Assembly: GCA_000711775.1 (NCBI GenBank)
Contig: ARYC01002108.1
Location: 1 to 64,000, forward strand
Reading direction: 5' to 3'
DNA: 64,000 nucleotides
Origin: Oxytricha trifallax
Taxonomy: Eukaryota > Ciliophora > Spirotrichea > Sporadotrichida > Oxytrichidae
Shown piece after piece: positions 1 through 9,414 of this stretch. Numbering within the stretch: the first letter of the stretch is position 1; each line of letters starts with the position of its first letter. The notes beneath the pieces were generated by a model. That model searched no databases. It was given only the letters and a program-made list of their open reading frames with translations, and was not told the origin of the DNA. The translations under genes and the position numbers were made by a program.

Positions 1-100
1 TGTAATTTTAGTCTCGCATTTAATTAATAACCCCAACCCCTAATAAATTCCCTACAAATCAAAGCACTTATAAACCTCATTTAGGGGTTTTGGGGTTTTG
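1..100. mobile_element. Right terminal end of a TBE-family transposon (partial)
   Basis: Bases 25-100 match, in the same orientation, the right terminal inverted repeat of the complete element that ends at 45585, including the shared stretch AATCAAAGCACTTATAAACC. The end carries GGGGTTTTGGGGTTTTG at 84-100, which is two and a bit units of the spirotrich telomere repeat and the classic TBE terminus. The next bases are AAT, matching the 3-bp target duplication of the complete element. Only the last ~100 bp lie in the window; the rest is to the left. Confidence 0.85.
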
Positions 101-103
101 AAT

Positions 104-1239
104 GTAAACTAAGTGCTCATTCGAGTGTTCATGTCTGTGTTATGCAGACTTTGTAAAACTTATTTCTTAAATTATTATGCTTCTTTCTTAAGAGGTTAAC
201 TCACTCTAGCATGCAAAATATCAGAATTAAAGTGTAAGTTGCAGCATAATAAGTCAAAGGACTAGTATAGACATTTTCCTTCATTAATAGTAAGTCTAGT
301 GGTCCAGTACCTTAAAATAAAATTAAAAAATTGTGTCAATGTTCTTACTTATTGTTCTGTTGAAAGGAAAGGGGGTATTATCAATAATAATCAAAGAGTC
401 ATTGAATGAAAAATCTTGCAGATATATATTCATTGCCAAATCTTAAAACAATTTCATTCCGATTTAAAATGCTCTTTCTATTGTCTTCTAAAAACCTGCA
501 GTGTTTATTCCATTATTCCCTTTCAACCGTTTTCTTGTAGCACTCAATACCATCTTGCTTTGTCAGATAAAAGAGATCGAAGTTATTGTTAGAGTAAAGC
601 TGAGCGCTTCTGACCGTCAAATCTTAATTGATATAAGTTGAGCCAGAGAATTTTGAACCTATGTCACTTTCGAAAGTCAGGTTGAAGTAGTCATTCACAT
701 CTATCTATGCTTTCAGAAGAAGTGATTTGCTTATTTAAAATTAAGTCAAATTCAAAAGGATAAGTAGAAATTTTCATTAATATCTTGTAAATTTACTTTT
801 AAATTGTTGAAGAATTGCCTTAAAAAATTTCTTGTTTGATATATCAAATAAAGTGATAGAAATCAATAGTATCATTGAGACATTGTTAATTTTAGATTTG
901 CTTAAATTTTCCATTAAATTTAAATTCTTTAATTATAATAATTCTCTTTAATTATTTTTTCTTCAAATTTATTATAGTTAGAATTTATATATATTTTAAA
1001 GAATTATCTTGAATGATTTTACAATTAAATAAAATAGAGAAAATAAAACTATTATTAAATTCTAAAGTTTAAATTGCTTTTTATTAAATTTCTAGTTATT
1101 AAAATTGCTATAATATTATAGTATTTTTATTAGTAATTAAATTCTTGTATAATTTGTTGAACTCTATAATAAATTTACTTTTAAAAAACTAAATTTCGTA
1201 TTATTTTTAACTTAAACTACAATTTTTTCAGAAATAAAT
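104..1239. other. No gene recognised
   Basis: AT-rich sequence following the TBE end. No conserved protein segment, RNA gene or long inverted repeat was recognised on either strand. It may be germline-limited spacer. Confidence 0.4.
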
Positions 1240-2012
1240 ATGGTATAAATAGATACTACAGCAGATGCCTCAAAAATGAGGCAAAACTTTTCAGTTTTTA
1301 TGAATTAACAACAAAGCTCAAATAATGCATCAGATAAACAACAAATTGATACATTAACAAAAGAATAAGATAATAGAATGAACAATTTCAAGTAAAAAAA
1401 GAAAGAGAATTAATCAATGAGTTTGATGATGAAAGTTAAATTTTATTTATATAAAAATTTAGTATAAGTGTAGATAGGCATATATTGGTCTAGATTTATC
1501 ATTATTTTATAGCAATATTATATGAAAATAACTCAAAACATCCTGAGCAAAAACGTCACTTATTTTTACCCCATCATTTTTCATATACTTTCCAAGAAAT
1601 TAAAACTCTGCTTGTGACTTATTTATCAGTTGACGAACCTAAACCATTTGCTTTCTATAATTTATTGAGAGATATGGTCAAAATCAATGGTTTATGCTAT
1701 AATTACAAAGAACTGTCTTTTTAGTCATTAAAATTTATTTAGTTATTATAAGTATTATTAATGAGTCTATTCATTAAAAAGAATCAATTTATTAAATTGA
1801 ATACATTTATTTTCAAAGCCTCTCTAATCATTTATTCAGATGTAAAAACCCTCCAGAGTAAATACATTTTCGATGACATAGTTAAATTAATAATTAAAAG
1901 TGCACTGAGAATTGAAACTAAATTTCAGGAGAAAGATCATATCAGAGTTTTAAGAAGTTCGGTAGGTGGGATAGATGGGTCAAATATTTTAACATTTACT
2001 GATCAGTAGTGA
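1240..2012 (+). CDS. Unidentified ciliate-code ORF, one apparent frameshift
   Basis: With TAA/TAG read as Gln, an ATG at 1240 opens a frame starting MVQIDTTADASKMRQNF, rich in Gln/Asn/Lys. At a seven-A run (1394-1400) the plausible frame shifts; from there it continues through KERELINEFDDESQ, HPEQKRHLFLPHHF and VDEPKPFAFYNLL to a TGA at 2010-2012. No catalytic motif or membrane span was recognised and I cannot name the family. The frame change could be a base-calling error, decay or a tiny eliminated segment. It might be a gene fragment of a germline-limited element, since it lies between a TBE end and the Rep-like unit. Confidence 0.35.
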
Positions 2013-2640
2013 TTAGTTCTGATTAGTTGCTACTTTTTAAAATTTAGAAAAAGAATTGCTTTATTAATTAAATCCCAATTTTCAATTTCACAAAAAAAAT
2101 AGTGATTATGATAATTATTAAATTGGATATAAATGCAATTATTGAGAATGCTAAAAATAGGAAATTTTTTGAAACTTTCAAACAAACTTAAATTGCTAGA
2201 ATTTAATTTTTACTGAAAGCAAATATATTTAAAAATGCTTTTAATTTGAAATATAGCTTTTCTTTATTAAATGATTTATAGAATTTTTTCTATGAAAACA
2301 TACTTGAACTACTTCAAATTAAAAAGCTTAGAGAGAATTAATCAGATAAATTAAATTTTGTACTTACAAATGAAGCAAATAAAAATACAGTATCAGATTT
2401 TTATGCAACTAAATAGTTTCACTTTATTTAAAAAATCTAATGATTATCTTCAACTAATTTTTATTAAAGTTAATAAAGTGAATAAATTAGTCTTGTAAAC
2501 TCAAAATCTTTAACTATTATTGGTAATGATCACAAATTATAAGATAAATTTATTAAATAATAATAATAATACAAACAAAAGACTAAATATTATCTAAAGC
2601 TTTTTTGTGTACTTTGGTGATAATTTCGAAAATATCAAAT
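2013..2640 (+). CDS. Possible continuation of the upstream unidentified ORF
   Basis: A second open stretch with protein-like composition starts near 2060 (LINQIPIFNF, then IARIQFLLKANIFKNAF, then LELLQIKKLRENQ) and runs to about 2440. A further stretch at 2455-2610 reads with many glutamines from TAA. It is on the same strand as the ORF ending at 2012, so both could be parts of one gene separated by short non-coding pieces. No homologue is recognised. Confidence 0.25.
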
Positions 2641-3467
2641 ATATATTTATTGATATTGAGATATTTTTGAGGTCAACAAATCATTTAAAAATTAAAGATT
2701 ATTTGAAATCAATCTTTTAATTTGAAATTCTAAACTTTTAGATTTGTCAAATCATTTCATTTAGCGATTCTGAGCATGTTTATTTCATTTAGGGCAGAAA
2801 AAATTTAAATTAAATAATAAGTAAATAAATATCTATCATCATTTCTTAATCTTATTATGCATGGCGAAATATGCAAGTCTCTGGAAATATTGGGAGACTT
2901 GAATATATTGATTATAAAATCAAGTGAAATGCAAGTGTACCTTTGATAGTCAATTTTTGCAATAAATCATATTTTTTATGCTATATTATTTCAATAAGCA
3001 ATATAATTAAAATTTAAGGATATTAACATTATTATAAAATTAAGATTAAACTTATTTTAAGCTATATTGCTAATTTCTGTGCCTCTTTTCTCACATTTCA
3101 AATCAGAATGAAATAAAGAATCTTAAAATGCCAAATCCCCAAACTTTAATCAATATTTTGACGAGAGCAAGGGAACTATTAAAAGATAATAAGAAAGTTA
3201 AGAAATTGAGTTTTATGTTCAATTATAGTTGAACATAAAAATATTTACAATTGACAAAATGTTTTTTGTAATTATTATATAAATGATCGAATAGTAATTT
3301 TAGACATTTATTCATTTATAGGCTATGACTAAGAAATTATAATCACATTTACGCATCTAAAATAAAGCCTTAAAACTATGAAATTAAGGAAATTTATCAG
3401 TTTTTTTTATCCAACAATATTTTGAGAAAGAACTCATGAAAAGTCTTAAAATAATTTAGTATTGTTA
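2641..3467. other. No gene recognised
   Basis: Very AT-rich spacer between the unidentified ORFs and the left arm of the palindromic Rep element. Nothing definable was seen. Confidence 0.35.
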
Positions 3468-3863
3468 AAATATAAATGATTTGGGAAAATTCAAATAAAT
3501 AAATCTAAATCAATTTAACTGATGGTGTAACAGCCACTAATTTGCGAAACTTTTAATCGTAATTTGATTTATGTTGATCTATTTTAGTAGCAGTTTAAAT
3601 TTAAATGTTTAGTTATCTAATTTAAAAAAGTGGAAAGTTTTTTTTGTACCGTTGGTACATTGGCTCACGAATTTCTCACATTGTTGCCCTACAAACATGG
3701 GAGCTTCTCAATTTACCAATCTAAAACGGTACAATATAATAGGGCGTACTGATCTAGTTTTAATGTACCAATGTACCGTTTAAACATTGAAAAGTTTGTT
3801 TTTTTTTAATCGGTACATTGTGAAAAGTGGCACATTTAATTATTAAAGCAATTAATTAGATAA
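3468..3863 (+). repeat. Left arm of Rep-element inverted repeat
   Basis: Reverse complement of 5281-5683 with few mismatches. Starts near TATAAATGATTTGGG and ends at AATTAGATAAG, directly before the Rep reading frame. Confidence 0.85.
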
Positions 3864-3865
3864 GA

Positions 3866-5275
3866 GTGATTAGTTTTTCTAATAATAAATATCTAAAAGA
3901 ATGGAGTGAAGTTGCCCTCATTTACTCATCGTGTGCCAACAAATCAATTATATATAAAGAAGATGCATTAGTAAACGAATTCGAACTACAGCCTAAGGGC
4001 CAGTTTCCTCTTCAAGATTCAACTCCCTATAGCAAAGAAGAACTTCAAAATCTAAGAGAGGTCACTATTAGAAACCCATGAGCTTCTTGGGAATGTGTTC
4101 CAATACAGAGATTTATTAACTGATCAAGTATACTTGAGTATTCAAGTCAAGAGTGGGGGCTCTCTAAAGGCTACTTCAGTGCTACACGATATGCAGGAAA
4201 GAATGCCTTGGACAAGCTAAAGTTGGATACGCGCAGTATTGGAGAAATAGAGGCTAGAAACCTATATAAAAATCCTTAAAAGCTTGAACTGATGCTTGGT
4301 GATTCCCATAAGTTTGCAGAGTTAATCTCAGAGAGGAGTAGCAATGGAACCTCTAAGAAACTGATTTAAGAGGAAGGAAGTAGCCTATCAAAAAAAGCGA
4401 TACTGAAAGAATAGAGGCGTGAGAGTAAGTCGATTGAGTGATGCTTTAGACATGTACGAGGAGAGCAAGGGTGATTATGAAAAACTAATTATGACTGGGA
4501 GCTGCGAGAATCAACTCAGAGTGCATTAAAAGTACCTCAAAAAGATTGGATCTGGACTTACATCTCCACTGCCAAAGATAGAGTAGCTGATGGGATACAT
4601 AGAGAGCTCCTCTAGGTCTGACAAGAACCAGAATGAGATAAGTGCCGGCTTCCTCAGTGATTGAAATACTACGACGCTGTTGAGGCGCTATACAGTGTGA
4701 TCTTTAGAAGATGCCCGGAGAAAGTCAATACGGTATGGTTTTGTGGCGATTCTGATACTGGCAAGTCCACGCTAGTACGGATGGTGGAACAGATATTTAT
4801 CACTGAGAAATTAAAAGAATGTGACGCCATCTTCCTGATAGATGATAGCAAGCCATTCACTCTGCCTTCCCTTGTGATAATGAATGAAATCAGCCACAGG
4901 CACTTCTTCAGTAAGTGAAACATTGCCACGATGAAGCTATTCCTGGAGGGTGAGGGCTATCCTATCAGCGTAAAGTATCAAGCCAATGAGATTAAATTTG
5001 TGGGTTGCCAGGTTATCATCACATCAAGCACTACCCCGTTCGAGAAAATGGAGAGCGCGGACAGGGAGGCATTCTACACACGAATCAAGCTGGTGAACAT
5101 GCATCTACACGAGTTAAACAGGGATGGGTCGAAGACATTTTCATTCGCCACAATACAATTAGCAAAGTACTTTAGGAAGAGATTGCAGGAAGACGAGGTC
5201 GTTGAGGACAGAAAGCAGGATGTGAAGATGACAGAAGCTAAGACGCATGATCATGATGATAACAACAACTAATGA
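3866..5275 (+). pseudogene. Rep-like protein with superfamily 3 helicase domain, frame-disrupted copy
   Basis: The C-terminal half (4661-5272) is a superfamily 3 helicase. It has Walker A GDSDTGKS at about 4747-4770, hydrophobic Walker B-like strands (AIFLIDD and SLVIMNEI) at 4829-4890, and a motif C-type strand VIITSSTTPF near 5013-5042, followed by a basic region. This layout is known from Rep proteins of CRESS-DNA viruses, related plasmids and parvovirus-type NS1. The N-terminal half should hold a nicking endonuclease, but no clear HUH or YxxK motif could be placed. In-frame TGA occurs at 4079, 4121 and 4916. Between about 4420 and 4656 a different frame (LSDALDMYEESKGDYEKL) reads better, so at least two frameshifts are likely. 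No ATG starts the frame upstream of 4289. I consider it a degenerate copy. Confidence 0.6.
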
Positions 5276-5280
5276 ACCGC

Positions 5281-5683
5281 ACCTTATCTAATAAATTGCT
5301 TTAATAATTAAATGTACCACTTTTCACAATGTACCGATTAAATAAAACAAAAACTTTTCAATGTTTAAACGGTACATTGGTACATTAAAACTAGATCAGT
5401 ACGCCCTATTATATTGTACCGTTTTAGATTGGTAAATTGAGAAGCTCCCATGTTTGTAGGGCAACAATGTGAGAAATTCGTGAGCCAATGTACCAACGGT
5501 ACAAAAAAAACTTTCCACTTTTTTAAATTAGATAACTAAACATTTAAATTTAAACTGCTACTAAAATAGATCAACATAAATCAAATTACGATTAAAAGTT
5601 TCGCAAATTAGTGGCTGTTACACCAACAGTTAAATTGATTTAGATTTATTTATTTGAATTTTCCCAAATCATTTATATTTGAT
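5281..5683 (-). repeat. Right arm of Rep-element inverted repeat
   Basis: Mirror copy of 3468-3863, beginning a few bases after the end of the Rep frame and ending at CCCAAATCATTTATATT. Confidence 0.85.
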
Positions 5684-5684
5684 T

Positions 5685-5701
5685 AAACCCCAATGTAGTT
5701 A
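5685..5701 (+). repeat. 17-bp inverted repeat, left copy
   Basis: AAACCCCAATGTAGTTA here is the exact reverse complement of 7419-7435. Together they bracket the minus-strand gene at 5775-7239. The left copy begins one or two bases after the Rep palindrome ends. Confidence 0.7.
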
Positions 5702-5774
5702 TTTACAATTTTTTGTAGACGATAGAAATTAAATCAAATACAATATACTCTTAGCTTTATAATATAATTCAACT

Positions 5775-7239
5775 TCACAACTTCTTGATCTCCTCTCTTT
5801 AATTCTTGAGGTTTTCCTCCCTCTCACTGTCAAGGTCCTTGATCTCCTCGCATTCTTTATCCTTATGTCTGAATTCGATGCCTTCTGTATCAATGAATCC
5901 ACTGTCTCCTTAGTGAGGGCGGTCTTGAATCTCATCATGAACTGAAGGGGGATGTGGGGGGAATTCTACATGAGCATGGCAAGGTCCTTCTTGAATATCT
6001 GGATGACTGGGGTGCTTCTCTGCCTTTCCTTGCTTACTAACATGGGTGCACTTGTCTCTATCAGCAGCTTGGTTCATGATGTTTTCCACTGTTCAATTGT
6101 TCTTGATTGGATCTAACTTAGTGGGAGGCAATCAGAATGTCAAGCTTAAGAGAACATCACATTAGGGTTTGCTGATTGTAAATTTTACACAGAGATTGTT
6201 GCAGGCAAATACGATCTATTTAAGCAAACCACCATAGTCGAATCGTATCTCAATCGATAGAGCACAGCCTGAGCTAGTGTGTAATAAATACCTGAACAAG
6301 CAGCTGTTTATATTTCCAAGGATATTGAAGGTTTACTTTTGTACATGACGATAGGTAGTTGGAATATTCGAAATCTCTCGACCCTAAGAATTCTCATAAC
6401 TCGGCTTCATGCAGTGAAAAGAATATTGTACAATATATATATAACTATGTTTCTTAGAGAGCTTGACCCCAAATAGGCTAGTTTCTAAGTTATAGGACAG
6501 GGTGCCTGGAATCCTTTATTGGAAGGTATTGAGTCAAAATAGCTTTTGCATTAGAGCAATATAGTTTTCGCTAGGCGGAATGCACTAGAGTTTCGTGCTT
6601 TTGCACAAGAGTCTTGTGCTATTTGCTGCTCATGAGTATTCAGGATGCCAACTGGCTTGGCGGCTCTAACCAATGGTGTCCTGACAGTAGCCATCAATGA
6701 AACTTGCTGGGAGTCGCGCATTGATTGATCGCTTAAATCGTCTGATAAGTTTCGTTATGCTCCATCCCTAAATCCTACTATTAAATACAAATGCTTGAAT
6801 CTAACCTGGTGAGGGGTAGCGAGCCATCTGAGGTTGGATTTAAGATGTTTCCCATGGTTTGTTAATGTGTCGAATCATCATGAGAACATCCAATATGGCG
6901 CCCACAATCTTCATTCTTCTTAAAACAAACCCCATTCAAGATCTCGTCCACTAATGTCGAATAAGAGAGCGTGGAGCGCCACCTAAGAATACTACTAACT
7001 ACTCGTCAGAGTGCTCCACAGCTTCTATTAGATATCTATATGTTGCTCAAGAGATTGCGAAGGCGTTGTTGGAAAGATGTCTTTGAGAGCAGGGGATCGT
7101 CGAACTCAAGATTCTCTAGTATATGATCCTCAGTTGGGTCCTCTGGCAGTTCAGGGTCGTCTTGCTCGCATAGTGATTTGTGAATATCGAGTAGTAGGGG
7201 GTTCATAGATGGGGTCTGTGTGTTTCTTAGGATTTCCAA
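5775..7239 (-). CDS. Unidentified protein encoded convergent to the Rep-like gene
   Basis: From an ATG at 7239 the frame reads an acidic N-terminus (CEQDDPELPEDPTEDH, then FDDPLLSKTSFQQRL). A plausible frame change near 7040 leads into a long frame that runs to a TGA at 5775-5777. That frame contains MKIVGAILDVLMMIRHINKP, FDYGGLLKQIVFACNN and a charged C-terminal helix (EEIKDLDSEREENLKNQREE). Total length would be near 485 residues. TAA/TAG are used as Gln and a few TGA as possible Trp. No family is recognised. The orientation opposite to Rep and the similar base composition suggest it belongs to the same unit; a structural (capsid-like) role is speculative. Other frames in this region are also open when stops are reassigned, so the frame choice is uncertain. 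Confidence 0.35.
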
Positions 7240-7295
7240 AGTATTATTATAGGGGTTGGAAGATTTATAATAATTAAATTAGTGATCTCGTCATT

Positions 7296-7376
7296 TTGGT
7301 AGCTTTAGTGAAGATCCCTATACTACTACAGGCCCCTCTACTAAAACACTAAAGCTCCAAATAATTATAATAATAA
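7296..7376. repeat. Small hairpin between the unit's end and the MITE
   Basis: AGCTTTAGTG near 7301 pairs with CACTAAAGCT near 7348-7358, forming a potential stem-loop just inside the right 17-bp repeat. Function unknown. Confidence 0.4.
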
Positions 7377-7418
7377 AATATATCTTTATTAATTTTAACA
7401 GTCACCCAAATCTTGTAT

Positions 7419-7435
7419 TAACTACATTGGGGTTT
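7419..7435 (-). repeat. 17-bp inverted repeat, right copy
   Basis: TAACTACATTGGGGTTT, exact reverse complement of 5685-5701. The pair could be the termini of a 1.75-kb element or of the original, larger Rep-containing unit. Confidence 0.7.
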
Positions 7436-7489
7436 TATACAAATGAGTTATGAAAACCAAGAATATATTTAAGTTGAGAGCCATTTGAT

Positions 7490-7909
7490 TATTGTAGGAA
7501 TACATTCGAAATTGGGAAATAATAATTAAATCAATCAAAATTAAATCAAATTAGTGGCAGTTAAAGTTGGCCAATTTAAACAAACTTGGGCTCATTCGAT
7601 AGAGAATTGAAAATTAGCTGGACTTTTATTATTGGTGGCACTATTTTATCTCATCCCTGGAGCGAGATAACTTAAGTTTAATGTGAGAGTATAATTTATT
7701 GAATTAGATGAGTTTAATTAAATTCAAGTTATGTCGCTCCAGGGATGAGATAAAATAGTGCCACCAATAATAAAAGTCCAGCTAATTTTCAATTCTCTAT
7801 CGAATGAGCCCAAGTTTCTTTAAATTGGCCAACTTTAACTGCCACTAATTTGATTTAATTTTGATTGATTTAATTATTATTTCCCAATTTCGAATGTATT
7901 CCTACAATA
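7490..7909. mobile_element. Palindromic MITE, family copy 1
   Basis: A ~420-bp near-perfect palindrome: arms about 7490-7680 and 7720-7909. Outer end ATTGTAGGAATACATTCG is shared with copies at 14892, 21328 and 41033. The inner arms carry the family core TCTCATCCCTGGAGCGAG, AAGTCCAGCTAATTTTCAA and TCTATCGAATGAGC. No coding capacity, so it must be mobilised in trans. Confidence 0.85.
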
Positions 7910-7989
7910 TTATTTTCAATTAATTATACATCTCTCATAATAGAATTATAGTTTTAATTGCTCAATTAAGTAATTTATTGACAATTATT

Positions 7990-9165
7990 TAAGACTTATA
8001 TTTGATTGATAAGGAAGATTACGTGCATATGGATGTGGAATTTTGGTACTAATAGACTGACTAGCATATTCAAAAATAAATTACTATTGAGCATATAATG
8101 CGCATCGAAGATCATGATGATAATACATTTTGCGATTTCGCAAATATTTTTATTGGAGGAGGGGCTCTTAGAAATGGTTTTGCTTAAGTATTTATAAAAT
8201 TTACTAAAAAGCTCAAAATTAATTCTATATAGGAATAGATAGAGGATTTTCCGTTAAAATCATCCATAAATTATAATAATTGCAAAACTTAGGAAGAAAT
8301 TCTGTTTTTGATATTCACTTAAATGCATGTTAGCGCTCTAGTATGCGAAAAAATGGATGACAATGAAGTCATTCATTTAAGAAACCTGAAAAAGTATGCT
8401 GACTATAAGGGATAATTTTATTTATAAGTAAATCTTACTTTTTAGATACTCTAACAATTTGGAATTCGTAGAACTAGATGAATTAAAAATCTTTAGACAG
8501 TAAAGAAAAGATATCGTCACATTAGATGCAATTAAAGTCAAGAATAAGCAAAATGAAGCATAATATAAAATGCATCATGTTTTCAGAGAACTTAATTAAT
8601 CCTTTATTGCCTTCGCCAAGTTGGAGAATTCTATAACATTAATTTAAAAAATTTATTTTTAGTCATTAAATGTTTATGGTATTTAAATATAAAAGTTAAT
8701 ATGATTTCGAGTAATTTTTTCATTGTCATTATATCAAAATTATAAGTAAGCACTTACAAATTTCAATAGGGAAATGGAGCTGTCGAGCTTTCAAAGGAGA
8801 TCCCCAACTTAAATTCATTATTTAATGGATAGCAGATTCAGCTTAGAATAGGCCTTTGATCTTTAAAACTTTGTTAGAATTGTCCATAATTGAGAAAATA
8901 AATGAGATAATTGAGATATTGGGCAAAATGAGTGTAGGCTATTTATATATTTAAATTAAGTTCTAAATCATGAAAAAATAATAACATAGCTAAAGTAAAA
9001 TATTAATATACATTTAAGGCGAGGCATTTAAGTATTGAAAGATACTCAGAAAGTGCGTAAGAATTTCACCTATTAGATAGCATAATAAAAATGCATGAAG
9101 CTGATGAATGGGAGAAACTCATGATTAAACGCAAAGAATAGTTAGCAGCATAGAATATTATGTGA
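7990..9165 (+). CDS. Poly(ADP-ribose) glycohydrolase-like gene (germline, interrupted, possibly scrambled)
   Basis: PARG removes ADP-ribose polymers from proteins after DNA damage. The family signature is visible: CDFANIFIGGGAL at about 8130-8170, then TQEEILFLIF at 8289-8318 (the GGG...QEE catalytic loop), then LKKYADYKG, DIVTLDAIKV and FRELNQSFIAF downstream. A fragment GKWSCRAFKGDPQLKFII (about 8772-8825) aligns with the family's TGNWGCGAFGGD region. A C-terminal piece (YSESAQEFHLLDSI...) ends at ATG-TGA near 9165. Non-coding AT-rich inserts lie at about 8640-8760 and 8930-9020. Between the GGG and QEE segments lies a stretch with IEDFP, which in known PARGs comes before the GGG motif, so the segments seem out of order. 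Several normally conserved glycines are changed, so activity is uncertain. Confidence 0.65.
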
Positions 9166-9414
9166 TATATACATTACTTAAAGATTAAATTTTAAAGAGA
9201 ATGATATCTCTATCATTAATTTGTAAAATTTCTTAAACTTTAAAAGTATTCTGGATATGAATTTCTTCAAATTAATTGGAGTCTTAATTAATATAAAACT
9301 AAGAAATTAAAAGCATTGATATAATTAAAATTATAAGTCGTCTCTCCTCGTTTAAAAGAAATATATCACTCTTTTATAGAATTTTATTAATTATACTTAA
9401 CTGAAGAATTGGCT
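9166..9414. other. Spacer between convergent genes
   Basis: AT-rich; no gene recognised. It separates the plus-strand PARG-like gene from the minus-strand gene that ends at 9415. Confidence 0.4.

Larger units (their letters stand above)
3468..5683 (+). mobile_element. Palindrome-bounded Rep/SF3-helicase element
   Basis: Two nearly perfect inverted arms of about 395 bp (3468-3863 and 5281-5683) enclose about 1.4 kb that encodes a replication-helicase-like protein. The interior is clearly richer in GC than its flanks. Arms contain repeated GGTACA/TGTACC words (near 3648-3665, 3728-3735, 3761-3782 and 3810-3822, mirrored at 5310-5500), possible iterated binding sites for a replication protein. 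No DDE or tyrosine-recombinase gene is visible, so movement by a Rep-type mechanism or an integrated virus/plasmid is the inference. A second gene of similar base composition lies immediately to the right. Confidence 0.6.

Noticed and set aside
4079..4923. Nine in-frame TGA codons in the Rep-like frame as proof of TGA = Trp
   Set aside because: Most fall where another frame reads better, and an all-sense code leaves every frame open. I rely instead on TGA inside aligned conserved genes.
4669..4929. Minus-strand open frame opposite the Rep helicase domain
   Set aside because: It is antisense to the Walker A and B motifs and has no protein-like features of its own.
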